A program made the position numbers and the translations under genes. A model generated the notes under the pieces. It saw only the letters and a list, made by a program, of their open reading frames with translations, was not told the DNA's origin and ran no database searches. 64,000 nucleotides of DNA from Caldilineaceae bacterium (GTDB taxonomy: Bacteria > Chloroflexota > Anaerolineae > Caldilineales > Caldilineaceae): positions 64,879-128,878 of the forward strand of contig JALHQH010000032.1 of NCBI GenBank assembly GCA_022842065.1, read 5' to 3'. Of the stretch, positions 34,511-43,869 are shown piece by piece (the stretch's first letter is position 1; the number at the start of each line of letters is the position of its first letter).

Positions 34511-37500
34511 TCATTGAGTTGCGCCAGGATGGCCATTGAGCACAAAGCCGGCCCAATAAAAGGGCGAGACCCAGCGCGGATCAGCGCGTACTTCTGCCTG
34601 CGCCATCTGCAGCGCTTCTGCTTTGGACAGGCCATCTTCTAGCCAGTGTCTATAAAAGGCAACCATGAGGGTTTCGGTGGCGGCGTCATCGACATTCCAC
34701 AAACTGGCGATGACGGTAGGTGCGCCGGCGAAGAAGAAGGCGCGGGTTAAGCCGACCACCTCGTCACCGCGGGAAAGTTGACCGACATTGGTCTGGCAGG
34801 CGCTCAGGACGACGAGGTCATTGTTTTGCAGCGGTAGTGCGTAAATTTCATGGGTTTCCAACAGGCCATCGGCGTGGCCGGCTTGCGCCAGGGCGATTGC
34901 GCTGTAGAGCGGATTTGCCGCATTGTAGGCACCGTGAGCGGCGAGATGGAGGATGTTGGCGCCGCTGATGGCGGTCCGTACTTGAAGCTCGCTTGTGTTT
35001 GTCCCGGTATAGACGGTGGTATCCAGTAGCATCGCAACGGCGTTTGCTTCTGCTTCAGCGGTGGGCAAGGCGGGCAAAGCGGTCTGGGGGTTACCCATGA
35101 CCAACGCAGTTGGGTTGGTTGTGTGGTCACCCTTTGCTGCGTTCTGGGCGAGAAAGGGTAACGCGCTGGCGGATGGCAACAGGGTCAGGGTGTATTGCTC
35201 GCTCAAGTAGCGTTCACCATTGGTCAGCGCGGCAAAGGGAACGTAGTGGAGCAACTGGTGGGGAACGATGGCGACACGCGTGGTGTGCAGGTGTTCGGCC
35301 AGGGGCGCCACAAGCCATTGATAGAGAGTGCGTAGGGGCTTAGGGTGGGGATTTTCGCTGTTGTGCCATTGATAGAGATTGGTCGTGGCGGTCGCGAGGT
35401 TAGCAAGGGTGGCGTCAGGCAAGGCTACTACGCTAAAAGCCTGCGCGGTGACGAGAAAGGCGACCATCTTGTCATCAAGTTGCCAGTAGGCGACCAGCGT
35501 GGTTTGGTCATCAAGCAGGGCTTGAAGTTCCGGTAGGGTCAACACACGCTGGCGGCCAGGCGCCAACGCCGCCAGTTGGTCATTACGCCGGGTAATGGCC
35601 AGCAACGCGGCATCATGCTCCCGTTGGGCCGCCCGCCAGCGCGCGGCCACTTCTGTCGCCAGCGCTTCATTCGATGGCTGTTGGGTCTTGACTTGGGCCA
35701 ACGCCTGCTGTGCGGCCTGCAGGATCTGAAAGGTTTCAGTTTCGCGCAGAAGCAGCGCATTGGCGGCATCATCCGCCGTTTCAAGATAGCCGGTATTGAT
35801 GGCGTCGAGAAAGGCGCGGGCGCGCCCGCGTTCGCTGAGTGCAAAGGCGGCGACGGTTTGTCCTTTTTGAAGGTGGAGTTGGATCGCCCGGTCATAGATG
35901 CCGGCGTAGAGGGCAATGAAACTGGCGCGCCCGCGCTCACTGCCGGCGGTAGTGCGCACGGATTCAACCGTATCAATGGCGCGGTGCAAGGTCTGGAGCG
36001 CCTGGTCGATCTTGCCCTGGGCGGCGTAGGCAAGACCCAGGTTATAGAGACTTTCGCTCTGTTCAGCGGGTGCGTTTACCGTTTGATAAATGGTCAGCGC
36101 CCGCTGTAGAAAGTGGGTTGCTTCCTCAAAAGCGCCCAGCGCCTGATAACAGGTGGCGATATTGTTCAGGGAGACGGCCTCGCCCAAGCGGTCGCCGACG
36201 GCTTGGCGAAGCGCCAGGGCTTGTTGGTGAGAGGCCAGCGCTTGCTCAATTTGGCCCAGATTTTGATAGGCCAGGCCCATGTCATTGTACGCATCCCCTT
36301 GGCCACTACGGTTGCCAATTGCCTGTTGCAGGGCGACAACCTTCTCTAACGCTGGGATTGCTGCGGCAAACTGCCCCTGTCTGAGCAGGATGCCGGCGAT
36401 ATTGTTACGGACATCGGCTTCACCAGGACGATCCGCCAGGGTCAGCGTGATGGTTAAGGCGGTTTGATAGGTGTTGAGCGCTACTTCATAGCGCCCTTGG
36501 TTTTCGTAGACAACGCCGATATTGTTGAGGATATCACGCGCCTGGGCGCGCGCGCCCGCCCCCTCAAAGATGGCCAATGCCTGCTGATAGTGGGTCAATG
36601 CCTGTTGATAGTGGCCTTGGCGATTATAGACCGAACCAATGTTACCCAACGCCGTCCCTTCCCGTATACGGTCGCCCAGTGTCCGAAAGGTGGCCAGCGC
36701 CGTTGTATAGTGGTTCAGCGCCGCGGAATAACGCCCTTGTTCGTCATAGAGCAGCCCGATGTTGTTGGTAACAGTGGCAACGCCGGCGCGCTCATTCAGG
36801 GCTTGGTGGATCTGGAGCGCCTGCTCATAATAGGTAAGAGCTTGCTGATAGTACCCTTGATTTTGATAGACGCCGGCGATATTGTTTAGCGTGATAGCCA
36901 TACCGGCCTGATCGTTGATGGCCTGCCGAATGGTCAGCGCCGCTTGAAAACGCGCCAACGCTGCCGTATATAATCCTTGATACGTATAGACCGTCCCCAG
37001 ATTATTGAGGGTGACGGCTTCTTGCGCGCGATCTTCTGTTTCTCGATGGATCAACAGCGCCTGCTGAAAGTTTTCTACCGCTTTCCCATAGTTGCCTTGA
37101 TGAATGTACACCGCCCCCATATTGTTGATGACCGTTGCTTCTCCGCTACGGCTCCCTGCTTTCTGATGCGCCGCTAATGCCGCCGCAAAGGTTGCCAGCG
37201 CCTCGGTGTAGCGCCCTTGCCGTTCATGGATCTGGCCGATCTGGTCAAGCAGGCTCCCCTGGCCGGCCAAGTATTCAAGTTCCTGGTAAATTGTCAGAAG
37301 TTGCCGAAAGGTGGCAAGCGCTTCAGCATCTTGGTGGCGACGGAGATAGATTTCACCCAGATGTTGGAGGGCAATCCCTTCCCGGCCACGCTCTGCCGCG
37401 GCTTGAAAGAGCAGGATGGCCTGTTGATAGTGGGCAATGGCTTCTTCCAGGCGATCCAGATGCGTGTAAATGCCACCGATATTGTTGAGGATAATGGCTT

Positions 37501-39250
37501 CGCTAACACCATCCGCTGTTGCACGTGCAAGGTGGATGGCTTGCTGATAGGCTTCTAACGCCTTTTCATCTTGTGCTTGATCGCGATACAAATCACCAAT
37601 GTTGTGGTAGGTTCTCCCCTCACCGGGCCGGTTGCCTGCTTCCCGTAACACCGTCAGCGCTTGTTGATAAAACGTAAAGGCTTTCTCAAACTCACCTTGG
37701 CGGGCATAGGCCAAGCCGATATTGTTGAGCGTTGTGCCTTCGACCGCACGATCCCCGGCCGCTTGCAGGCAGGTTAAGGCTTGCTCAAATTCTGCAATTG
37801 CGGCCTGATAATGACCACTGTCGGAGAGTTCGACCCCGCGTACAAAGGGGGGATCACATGTCGCCCGTTCGACATGCTGATTGGTCAGGCGCAGTGTATT
37901 GGATGCCGAGAGATCCACATTTTCGGTAGAAAGCAGGATGTTACCGCGGCAATCCAACATCACCACGTCATACGCGCCGGCAGCAACTTCAAGGGCGTAG
38001 CTTTCGCCAGGCGTGATTCGATCCAGATCCCAGGCGCCTTTGGCCGTATTCACCGGATCATTACTGGCGCCGATCACGAGGTGGCAGACCGGTTCGTTGG
38101 TATCATTCTGGATGGTGAGGGTGACGATGGGGGCGGTAGGGGGCGTAGGGGTCGCTTCGCCGCCGGCTTGCCCAGCCGGTTCAGCCAACAGGTTGTGGGC
38201 GAGTTCATCGGCCGCCAGCGCTTTCTCATATTGACCGGAACGAAAATAGGCAATGGCGATGAATTGCAGGGTCAGGTGTTCATTTTGGCGATCACCAACG
38301 GCGCGCAAGAGGGCTAACGCGGTTTGAAAGGTAGCCAGCGCCTGCTCATAGTCATTTTGGCGCAGATAAACAATGGCAATTTTCTGGAGCGTGATGCCTT
38401 CGCCAGCGCGATCACCCGCGGCGCGCAGCAGTGTTAATGCCTGAGGCAAGACGGACAATGCGTCTGCAAACCGGCCTTGTTTGGTATAAAGGCTGCCCAG
38501 ATTCGTGAGGGTTGCGCCTTCACCAGGGATGTTGCCCACCGCACGCGCAATGGTCAGCGCCGCTTCGTAGTTTGTTAGCGCTTCGGCATAGTGCGCTTGA
38601 CTTTCATAGAGCACGCCCAACTGAATGGCATAGAGCAGAAAGGTGGGGGCGCGCTGCCGTGCGGTCTCTAAGGCGGCAAGCGCCGCGGCAAAGTCGCCAC
38701 GGGCTTGATGAAGATAGGCCAGATTGCGGTGAACTTCGGCGCTGTTGGGCGCTAAGGTCGCGGCTTTGGTCAGCGCATCCGTCGCCGCTTGGAGATGACC
38801 GGCAGCCAGGTACGCCTCGCCCAGGAAACTATAGGCCAAGCCATTGTTAGGGTCCAATGCCACGGCTTTTTCGCCGGCGGTGATGGCCTTGGCAAATGCC
38901 TGCTGCCAGGCATAGGCGCGGGTCAAATAGAGATAGCCGATGGCGTCATCGGGGGCGAGTTCAACCGCCTGATGACAGTCGGCAATGGCAGCGCCATAGC
39001 TTTGTTGAAAGGTGCGCAGATAGCAGCGGTGCGCATAGGCAGTGGCGTTCTGCGGTGCAAGTTCAATGGCCGCTGTGTAAGCTGCTTCGGCAGCAGCAAA
39101 ATCACTCTGGATGAGCAGCCGATCCCCTTGTTCGATCAGCGCAGCTGGATCTGGGTCTTGGGCGTAAACGGCAATACCAGAGCCGTATCGTAAGCCGAGT
39201 ACGAGTACGACAACGAGCTTGAGCAGAAGCAAAGCGCGGTTCGCCTTCAT
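34511..39250 (-). CDS. T5: exported TPR-beta-TPR-CHAT chimera, largest member
   Basis: 1,579 residues; AGGAGG eight bases before the ATG. Unlike all other members the signal peptide (ending near AVYAQ) is followed not by the beta domain but by about six canonical 34-residue TPRs (AIELAPQNATAYAHR and similar) and three 40-residue ones. Only then, at about 375-465, comes the Cys-pair beta domain (PVCHLVIG, MLDCRG), followed by 15 more 40-residue TPRs and the CHAT domain with H1439 and C1485. The gene looks like an N-terminal TPR protein fused to a complete T-type protein that had lost its signal peptide. Its DNA is GC-richer than that of T4. Confidence 0.9.
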   Translation of the reverse strand: MKANRALLLLKLVVVLVLGLRYGSGIAVYAQDPDPAALIEQGDRLLIQSDFAAAEAAYTAAIELAPQNATAYAHRCYLRTFQQSYGAAIADCHQAVELAPDDAIGYLYLTRAYAWQQAFAKAITAGEKAVALDPNNGLAYSFLGEAYLAAGHLQAATDALTKAATLAPNSAEVHRNLAYLHQARGDFAAALAALETARQRAPTFLLYAIQLGVLYESQAHYAEALTNYEAALTIARAVGNIPGEGATLTNLGSLYTKQGRFADALSVLPQALTLLRAAGDRAGEGITLQKIAIVYLRQNDYEQALATFQTALALLRAVGDRQNEHLTLQFIAIAYFRSGQYEKALAADELAHNLLAEPAGQAGGEATPTPPTAPIVTLTIQNDTNEPVCHLVIGASNDPVNTAKGAWDLDRITPGESYALEVAAGAYDVVMLDCRGNILLSTENVDLSASNTLRLTNQHVERATCDPPFVRGVELSDSGHYQAAIAEFEQALTCLQAAGDRAVEGTTLNNIGLAYARQGEFEKAFTFYQQALTVLREAGNRPGEGRTYHNIGDLYRDQAQDEKALEAYQQAIHLARATADGVSEAIILNNIGGIYTHLDRLEEAIAHYQQAILLFQAAAERGREGIALQHLGEIYLRRHQDAEALATFRQLLTIYQELEYLAGQGSLLDQIGQIHERQGRYTEALATFAAALAAHQKAGSRSGEATVINNMGAVYIHQGNYGKAVENFQQALLIHRETEDRAQEAVTLNNLGTVYTYQGLYTAALARFQAALTIRQAINDQAGMAITLNNIAGVYQNQGYYQQALTYYEQALQIHQALNERAGVATVTNNIGLLYDEQGRYSAALNHYTTALATFRTLGDRIREGTALGNIGSVYNRQGHYQQALTHYQQALAIFEGAGARAQARDILNNIGVVYENQGRYEVALNTYQTALTITLTLADRPGEADVRNNIAGILLRQGQFAAAIPALEKVVALQQAIGNRSGQGDAYNDMGLAYQNLGQIEQALASHQQALALRQAVGDRLGEAVSLNNIATCYQALGAFEEATHFLQRALTIYQTVNAPAEQSESLYNLGLAYAAQGKIDQALQTLHRAIDTVESVRTTAGSERGRASFIALYAGIYDRAIQLHLQKGQTVAAFALSERGRARAFLDAINTGYLETADDAANALLLRETETFQILQAAQQALAQVKTQQPSNEALATEVAARWRAAQREHDAALLAITRRNDQLAALAPGRQRVLTLPELQALLDDQTTLVAYWQLDDKMVAFLVTAQAFSVVALPDATLANLATATTNLYQWHNSENPHPKPLRTLYQWLVAPLAEHLHTTRVAIVPHQLLHYVPFAALTNGERYLSEQYTLTLLPSASALPFLAQNAAKGDHTTNPTALVMGNPQTALPALPTAEAEANAVAMLLDTTVYTGTNTSELQVRTAISGANILHLAAHGAYNAANPLYSAIALAQAGHADGLLETHEIYALPLQNNDLVVLSACQTNVGQLSRGDEVVGLTRAFFFAGAPTVIASLWNVDDAATETLMVAFYRHWLEDGLSKAEALQMAQAEVRADPRWVSPFYWAGFVLNGHPGATQ

Positions 39251-39294
39251 CGAGATCCTCCTTTGTCAGCATCTGGCACCGTCAGTAGCGTTAT

Positions 39295-42200
39295 TTAATT
39301 ACGCTGCCCCGGATCGCCATTTAACACAAAGCCGGCCCAGTAAAAAGGGGAGGCCCAACGTGGGTTGGCGCGGACGTCGGCCTGGGCGGCTTGCAGGGCT
39401 TCGGCTTTGGAGAGGCCGTCTTGCAGCCAGTGTTTGTAGAAGGAGACCATGAGTGCTTCGGTGGCGGCATCATCGACATTCCACAGGCTGGCGATGATCG
39501 TTGGCGAGCCAGCGAAGAAGAAGGCTCGGGTGAGGCCAACGATTTCGTCGCCGCGCGAGACGGCAATCTGCTTGGGGTCAGTTAACTCATTGAGGCTTGT
39601 CTCACAAGCACTGAGGATAACAATGTCATTGCCGGCCAGCGGTAGATCGAACACTTCGTGGGTTTCAAGTAGCCCATCATTATTATCACTCTCGGCTAGG
39701 GCAATGGCGCTGTAGAGTGGATTGGCAATGTTGTAGTTACCGTGGGCAGCAAGATGGAGAATATTGGTACTGCTGACTCCTATCTGCAGTTGAAGTTCGC
39801 TTGCCGCTGTGCCTGTGTAGACTGCGGTGTGGAACAGATCCGCAACGGCGATGGCTTCTGCTTCGGCCGCGGGCAAGGCATCCATGTTAGTCTTGGGGTT
39901 GCCAAAAACAAGGACTATTGGATTTTCCATGTTACTGACCTTTGCCGCATTCTGTTTCAGAAAGGGTAGCACACTTGCAGAGGGGACAACACTCAGGACG
40001 TACTGTTGACCAAAATAGGTTTCGCCGCCAGTGAGCGCAGCAAAGGGGATGTAATGCAGCACTTGGTGGGGGATGATAGCGACATGTGGTGTGTCCAGAT
40101 AATCAGTCAGGGGTTCCACTAGCCATTTGTACAAGTTGCGCAGTGGTCGAGGATGCGGTTCTTCCAGATTGCTCAATGGGTAGAGTCCTTCCACTGCGGA
40201 AGCAATATTATCAGTGGTCGCGTCAGGTAGTTCCAATACATTGAAATCATCTGTGGTAACAATGAATGCTAACGTCTTGTCACCCAGCATCCAATAGGAA
40301 ACTAGTGTTGTATGGTCACCAAGTTGTGCTTGTATAGAATTCAATGACAATACACTGTTGTTGCGGCTTTGAGCGAGGTCAGCGAGTTGACGCTTGAGTT
40401 CCAGGAGTGCGGCCTCGTACTTTGCATTCCCGCTCGACAACGGAGGGTCAAATGGAATCAAGGTTTTGTCTTTTACTGCTTCATCTTGGTTTTCCACCAG
40501 CGGCGGGTCTAACGGACCTGGCTCTTGATTATTACTTACATCATCTTGGGGGACCTGCCGCGTAGAGATGCTCTCACTTTTGGGTGTTGGCACTTCGGCG
40601 GGAATATTATCGAACAACGAAATCTCACGGATAGTCAAAGAATCAAGTAGGGAGCGTGCCCGTCCGCGCTCACTGGTCAGAAATGCATTAGGGACTTGAT
40701 TACTCTGTAGATAGACACGAATTGCTTGATCATATGTACTCATATACTGGGCTATAAATTCTGATCGAGCACGTTCGCTGCCTGCAATTGCGCGTACATT
40801 GTCAAAAGCTGTTAGCGCCTTTTCATAGCTTTCCAATGCTTTTTGAGATTGGTTTAACTGCTCATAGACGTATCCGATATTATGAAGTGCAATCCCTGCT
40901 CTGGTTTGATTGCCTACCTCTTCCTGAATTGCTAGCGCTGCTTCAAAATTTGTCATGGCTTCAGTATATCGGCTTTGGATGAGATACACTCCTCCGATGC
41001 TGGTTAGAAGTAAACCCTGCTCTGTACGATCTCCCACCTCGCGTAGAATTTCTAATGCAGCATTTAACTGTTTCAGTGCCTCAATGTAGTCGCCTTGAGC
41101 AAGCCTCAAGAGTCCAATGTTGTTAAGTATCGACGCCATACCATCAACTTCACCAACTTCACGGTTAATTGATAATGCAGTTTCATACTGTACTATTGCC
41201 TCATCATATAACCCTTGCTTTTCATACATTGCACCGATGTTATTGATAGCTGCACTTTCGCCTGCGCGGTTTCTCATCTCACGATGAATCGTTAGCGCTG
41301 CCTCAAATTGTGACAATGCCTCCTTAAATCTTCCCTGCTTAGCATACAACATGCCGATATTGTTGATCGTTGTGCCTTCATTCCCACGATCAACCGTCTC
41401 GCGGTTAATGGCAAGAGCGATGCGAAAATGAGCTAGCGCTTCAGCGTACCGTCCTTGTTTGACGTATATTACTCCAATATCATTTAGGGTTACGGCTTCG
41501 CCAGCGTGATCGCTGATCTGACGTCGCAACACAAGTAGTGCTTCGTAATACTCTAACGCTTTAGTGTACTGACCATTAAGGTCATATAATCGGCTAATAT
41601 TACTCAGAGTCATTTCTTCATCATACGGTTCATCAATGGTGCGTATTATCTCTAATGCTTCTTCATAAAGCGCAAGTGCTGCTGTATTCTGTCCTTGGGC
41701 TTCGTAGGCGACACCGATAAGATTAAGCGTTATAGATTCTCCAGAGCGATTGCCGCTCTTACGTACAGCCAGTAGCGCGGCTCTATGTTGTCCCATTGCT
41801 TTTGAGTGTTGCTTCTGAGAACTATAAATAGTACCAATGCTGTTGAGGATTATCCATTCATTATCCACATCGCCAAGTTCACGAGCAATCGCTAATGCCT
41901 TTTCATCATACATTAATGCTTCGGTATATTTCTCTTGAGTTTGATATACCATTCCGACAGCTTGTAGCGCCATTCTGTCGCCAACGCGATCCTGGATTGC
42001 TTGGAAACAGGCCGATGCAGACTGAAACGCTTCAATAGACTCAACATATTCGGCAAGACGGTAGAGTTGCATGCCTTGTTTACCAAAATCATCACATTTC
42101 GCACGTTGAATATCTTTTTGAAGAAGCGATAGTTCATAATCGCTCAGTAGCCCAATGTCCCATAGCTCTAGCAAAGTTTCTCCATTGCAATCTTTCAGTA

Positions 42201-42468
42201 AAATATCATAGATTCCGTATAGTACCTGAAAAGAATGTGTTACACCAGGGGCAATGACATCTTCAGTGAGTTGATCTTGTCCCCACTCTGTGTCTGTAGA
42301 ATCAGCAATAAATGTATCACAAACAGTTGACTCAGATCTATTGCTTATGGATAATGTGACTTTGCTTCCTTGGGCTAGTGGTTCAGATCTTGCAGTTGAT
42401 AACGGGAAGAACAGTAGTGTCAAGCAAGAGAGCAAAAAGATATGTATATAGTTGGATTTCTGGCCCAT
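39295..42468 (-). CDS. T4: exported TPR-CHAT protein with an acidic Pro-rich linker
   Basis: 1,057 residues; AAGGAG before the ATG. Signal peptide, beta domain (TVCDTFIA, LKDCNG), ten 40-residue TPRs. Where paralogues carry a predicted coiled helix between TPRs and CHAT, this one has about 60 residues rich in Pro, Glu, Asp and Asn (LFDNIPAEVPTPKSES and following), so the protease domain is tethered flexibly. The CHAT dyad is H909 and C955. After the Cys it carries an 8-residue insertion, NELTDPKQIAVSRGDE, shared only with T1. It lies 110 bases after M2. Confidence 0.88.
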   Translation of the reverse strand: MGQKSNYIHIFLLSCLTLLFFPLSTARSEPLAQGSKVTLSISNRSESTVCDTFIADSTDTEWGQDQLTEDVIAPGVTHSFQVLYGIYDILLKDCNGETLLELWDIGLLSDYELSLLQKDIQRAKCDDFGKQGMQLYRLAEYVESIEAFQSASACFQAIQDRVGDRMALQAVGMVYQTQEKYTEALMYDEKALAIARELGDVDNEWIILNSIGTIYSSQKQHSKAMGQHRAALLAVRKSGNRSGESITLNLIGVAYEAQGQNTAALALYEEALEIIRTIDEPYDEEMTLSNISRLYDLNGQYTKALEYYEALLVLRRQISDHAGEAVTLNDIGVIYVKQGRYAEALAHFRIALAINRETVDRGNEGTTINNIGMLYAKQGRFKEALSQFEAALTIHREMRNRAGESAAINNIGAMYEKQGLYDEAIVQYETALSINREVGEVDGMASILNNIGLLRLAQGDYIEALKQLNAALEILREVGDRTEQGLLLTSIGGVYLIQSRYTEAMTNFEAALAIQEEVGNQTRAGIALHNIGYVYEQLNQSQKALESYEKALTAFDNVRAIAGSERARSEFIAQYMSTYDQAIRVYLQSNQVPNAFLTSERGRARSLLDSLTIREISLFDNIPAEVPTPKSESISTRQVPQDDVSNNQEPGPLDPPLVENQDEAVKDKTLIPFDPPLSSGNAKYEAALLELKRQLADLAQSRNNSVLSLNSIQAQLGDHTTLVSYWMLGDKTLAFIVTTDDFNVLELPDATTDNIASAVEGLYPLSNLEEPHPRPLRNLYKWLVEPLTDYLDTPHVAIIPHQVLHYIPFAALTGGETYFGQQYVLSVVPSASVLPFLKQNAAKVSNMENPIVLVFGNPKTNMDALPAAEAEAIAVADLFHTAVYTGTAASELQLQIGVSSTNILHLAAHGNYNIANPLYSAIALAESDNNDGLLETHEVFDLPLAGNDIVILSACETSLNELTDPKQIAVSRGDEIVGLTRAFFFAGSPTIIASLWNVDDAATEALMVSFYKHWLQDGLSKAEALQAAQADVRANPRWASPFYWAGFVLNGDPGQRN

Positions 42469-42578
42469 ACGATGCTCCTTTATTACATACAGTGCTTATT
42501 CGCCTCCATAAGGAAGGTCTATATACGACTCCGTTGAATACGGAAACGCAAAATTCGCTGTTCTTGGTATACCTCGAT

Positions 42579-43826
42579 TTATTGCGTAGTATGTTCTGCC
42601 GCCTCTTGTAACCATTCCTGAACTAGGGAGCAGTAGACGTTGGTTAGGTTGCTTTCGGTTTGGCAGACCGAGGAGGCACTATAGGCGATGGCATACCCTT
42701 CTACGGTCATCCATGCCCTTAGTGATTCCTCAGGCTCCTGTATCGACTCATAAGTAAGCGCCAGCAGGCGATGAGTTTCGGCGAGATAAAACAATATATC
42801 GCTTGTTTTGTCTGAACGATCATCATACTCTGCAAAGATCCCTTGGGCTTGGTCTAGCTTGCGTCGGGCCGTCTTTGGTTGCCCTAGCTCTATATACGCT
42901 AGACCGATATTGTTTAGTAGGAGTCCTTGTATAAGTAACCTGTTTGAGTCGTCGAGTTGGGGTTGCACCGACTGATGTTTAACTTGCGATAAACCAGCGG
43001 TAAATACCTTTATAGCTGCATCTGGTTCTTTAGGGTGTACCAAATAGATTAGACCTAATCGATGGTATGCAGGCCAGTAGAAGCTCTCTCGGTCAAGCAA
43101 ATGTCGATACGCAGCAGTTGCTTCCTCGAAATCAGTGATCACCTCATAGGCAAGTCCCAAATTGTAATGGTAGTTGGGGTTGGTGGGTACAGCAGCGACA
43201 GCTTGTTTGAAACGCTTGATGGCGATGCTATATTGACCATTGTCAAAGGCAGTGAGGCCGCTGGCATTGGCGTAGCTAGCAACCAAAGGCAAACCAAACA
43301 TGAATAGGAGAAGAGCCAGAGCTGCCAAGCGAGCCACCCAGATGCCGCCAAGGCGTGGATAGTCACGGCGGTCGTGACCGTGAGTAATGAATTGCCAGGC
43401 GGATGTAGCGGCGTGTTTGCCCCAATCGGTGCCTAGGCCCAAGAGGGAGACGATGGATAAAATCTGAATCACAGCAGCGCTGAAGGCAAGAAATTCAGGG
43501 TCTGGGCTGGCAAGGCGATACCAGATGTGGAAGAAAAAATAAAGAAAGACCAGCCCAAAAAGAAATGTCAATATTCCCCAGATCGCTGACCAAGCGTTGA
43601 TCGTCGTCTGTCCAAAATTATGCCGCCACTGCTCCACAGTGGTTGCGGGAATACGCCACGGTCCTGTCTGGTGATCCTGCCGCGCTCCGGCCAGAAGGCC
43701 CTCATCACACAACTTACGCACAAGTTCGACGGTAACGCCCATGAGCTGGCTGGCTTGCTCGGCATTGAGATACTCTGACCCGTGTTCGTTCTGCTGACTT
43801 TCATTGCTCATAGATGTCTCTGTCAT
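42579..43826 (-). CDS. M2: membrane-anchored helix-turn-helix protein with TPR domain
   Basis: 415 residues. Residues about 19-67 (LNAEQASQLMGVTVELVRKL, then DEGLLAG and WRIPATTVEQW) match the excisionase/MerR-like winged helix-turn-helix pattern. Three membrane helices follow at about 78-100, 114-132 and 164-184 with IWYRLASPDPEFLAFS between the first two, then TPRs (YHYNLGLAYEV and following). The HTH must be cytosolic to bind DNA, which puts the TPRs on the outside. That is the topology of a membrane-bound transcription factor that senses an external ligand. The body is paralogous to M1 and M3. Start uncertain: 43826 or the ATG at 43811; neither has a strong Shine-Dalgarno. A regulatory role over the array is inferred. 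Confidence 0.85.
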   Translation of the reverse strand: MTETSMSNESQQNEHGSEYLNAEQASQLMGVTVELVRKLCDEGLLAGARQDHQTGPWRIPATTVEQWRHNFGQTTINAWSAIWGILTFLFGLVFLYFFFHIWYRLASPDPEFLAFSAAVIQILSIVSLLGLGTDWGKHAATSAWQFITHGHDRRDYPRLGGIWVARLAALALLLFMFGLPLVASYANASGLTAFDNGQYSIAIKRFKQAVAAVPTNPNYHYNLGLAYEVITDFEEATAAYRHLLDRESFYWPAYHRLGLIYLVHPKEPDAAIKVFTAGLSQVKHQSVQPQLDDSNRLLIQGLLLNNIGLAYIELGQPKTARRKLDQAQGIFAEYDDRSDKTSDILFYLAETHRLLALTYESIQEPEESLRAWMTVEGYAIAYSASSVCQTESNLTNVYCSLVQEWLQEAAEHTTQ

Positions 43827-43869
43827 TGTATATTGTAGTTGGGATAGATAATGCTAGGTTAATGCAGTG

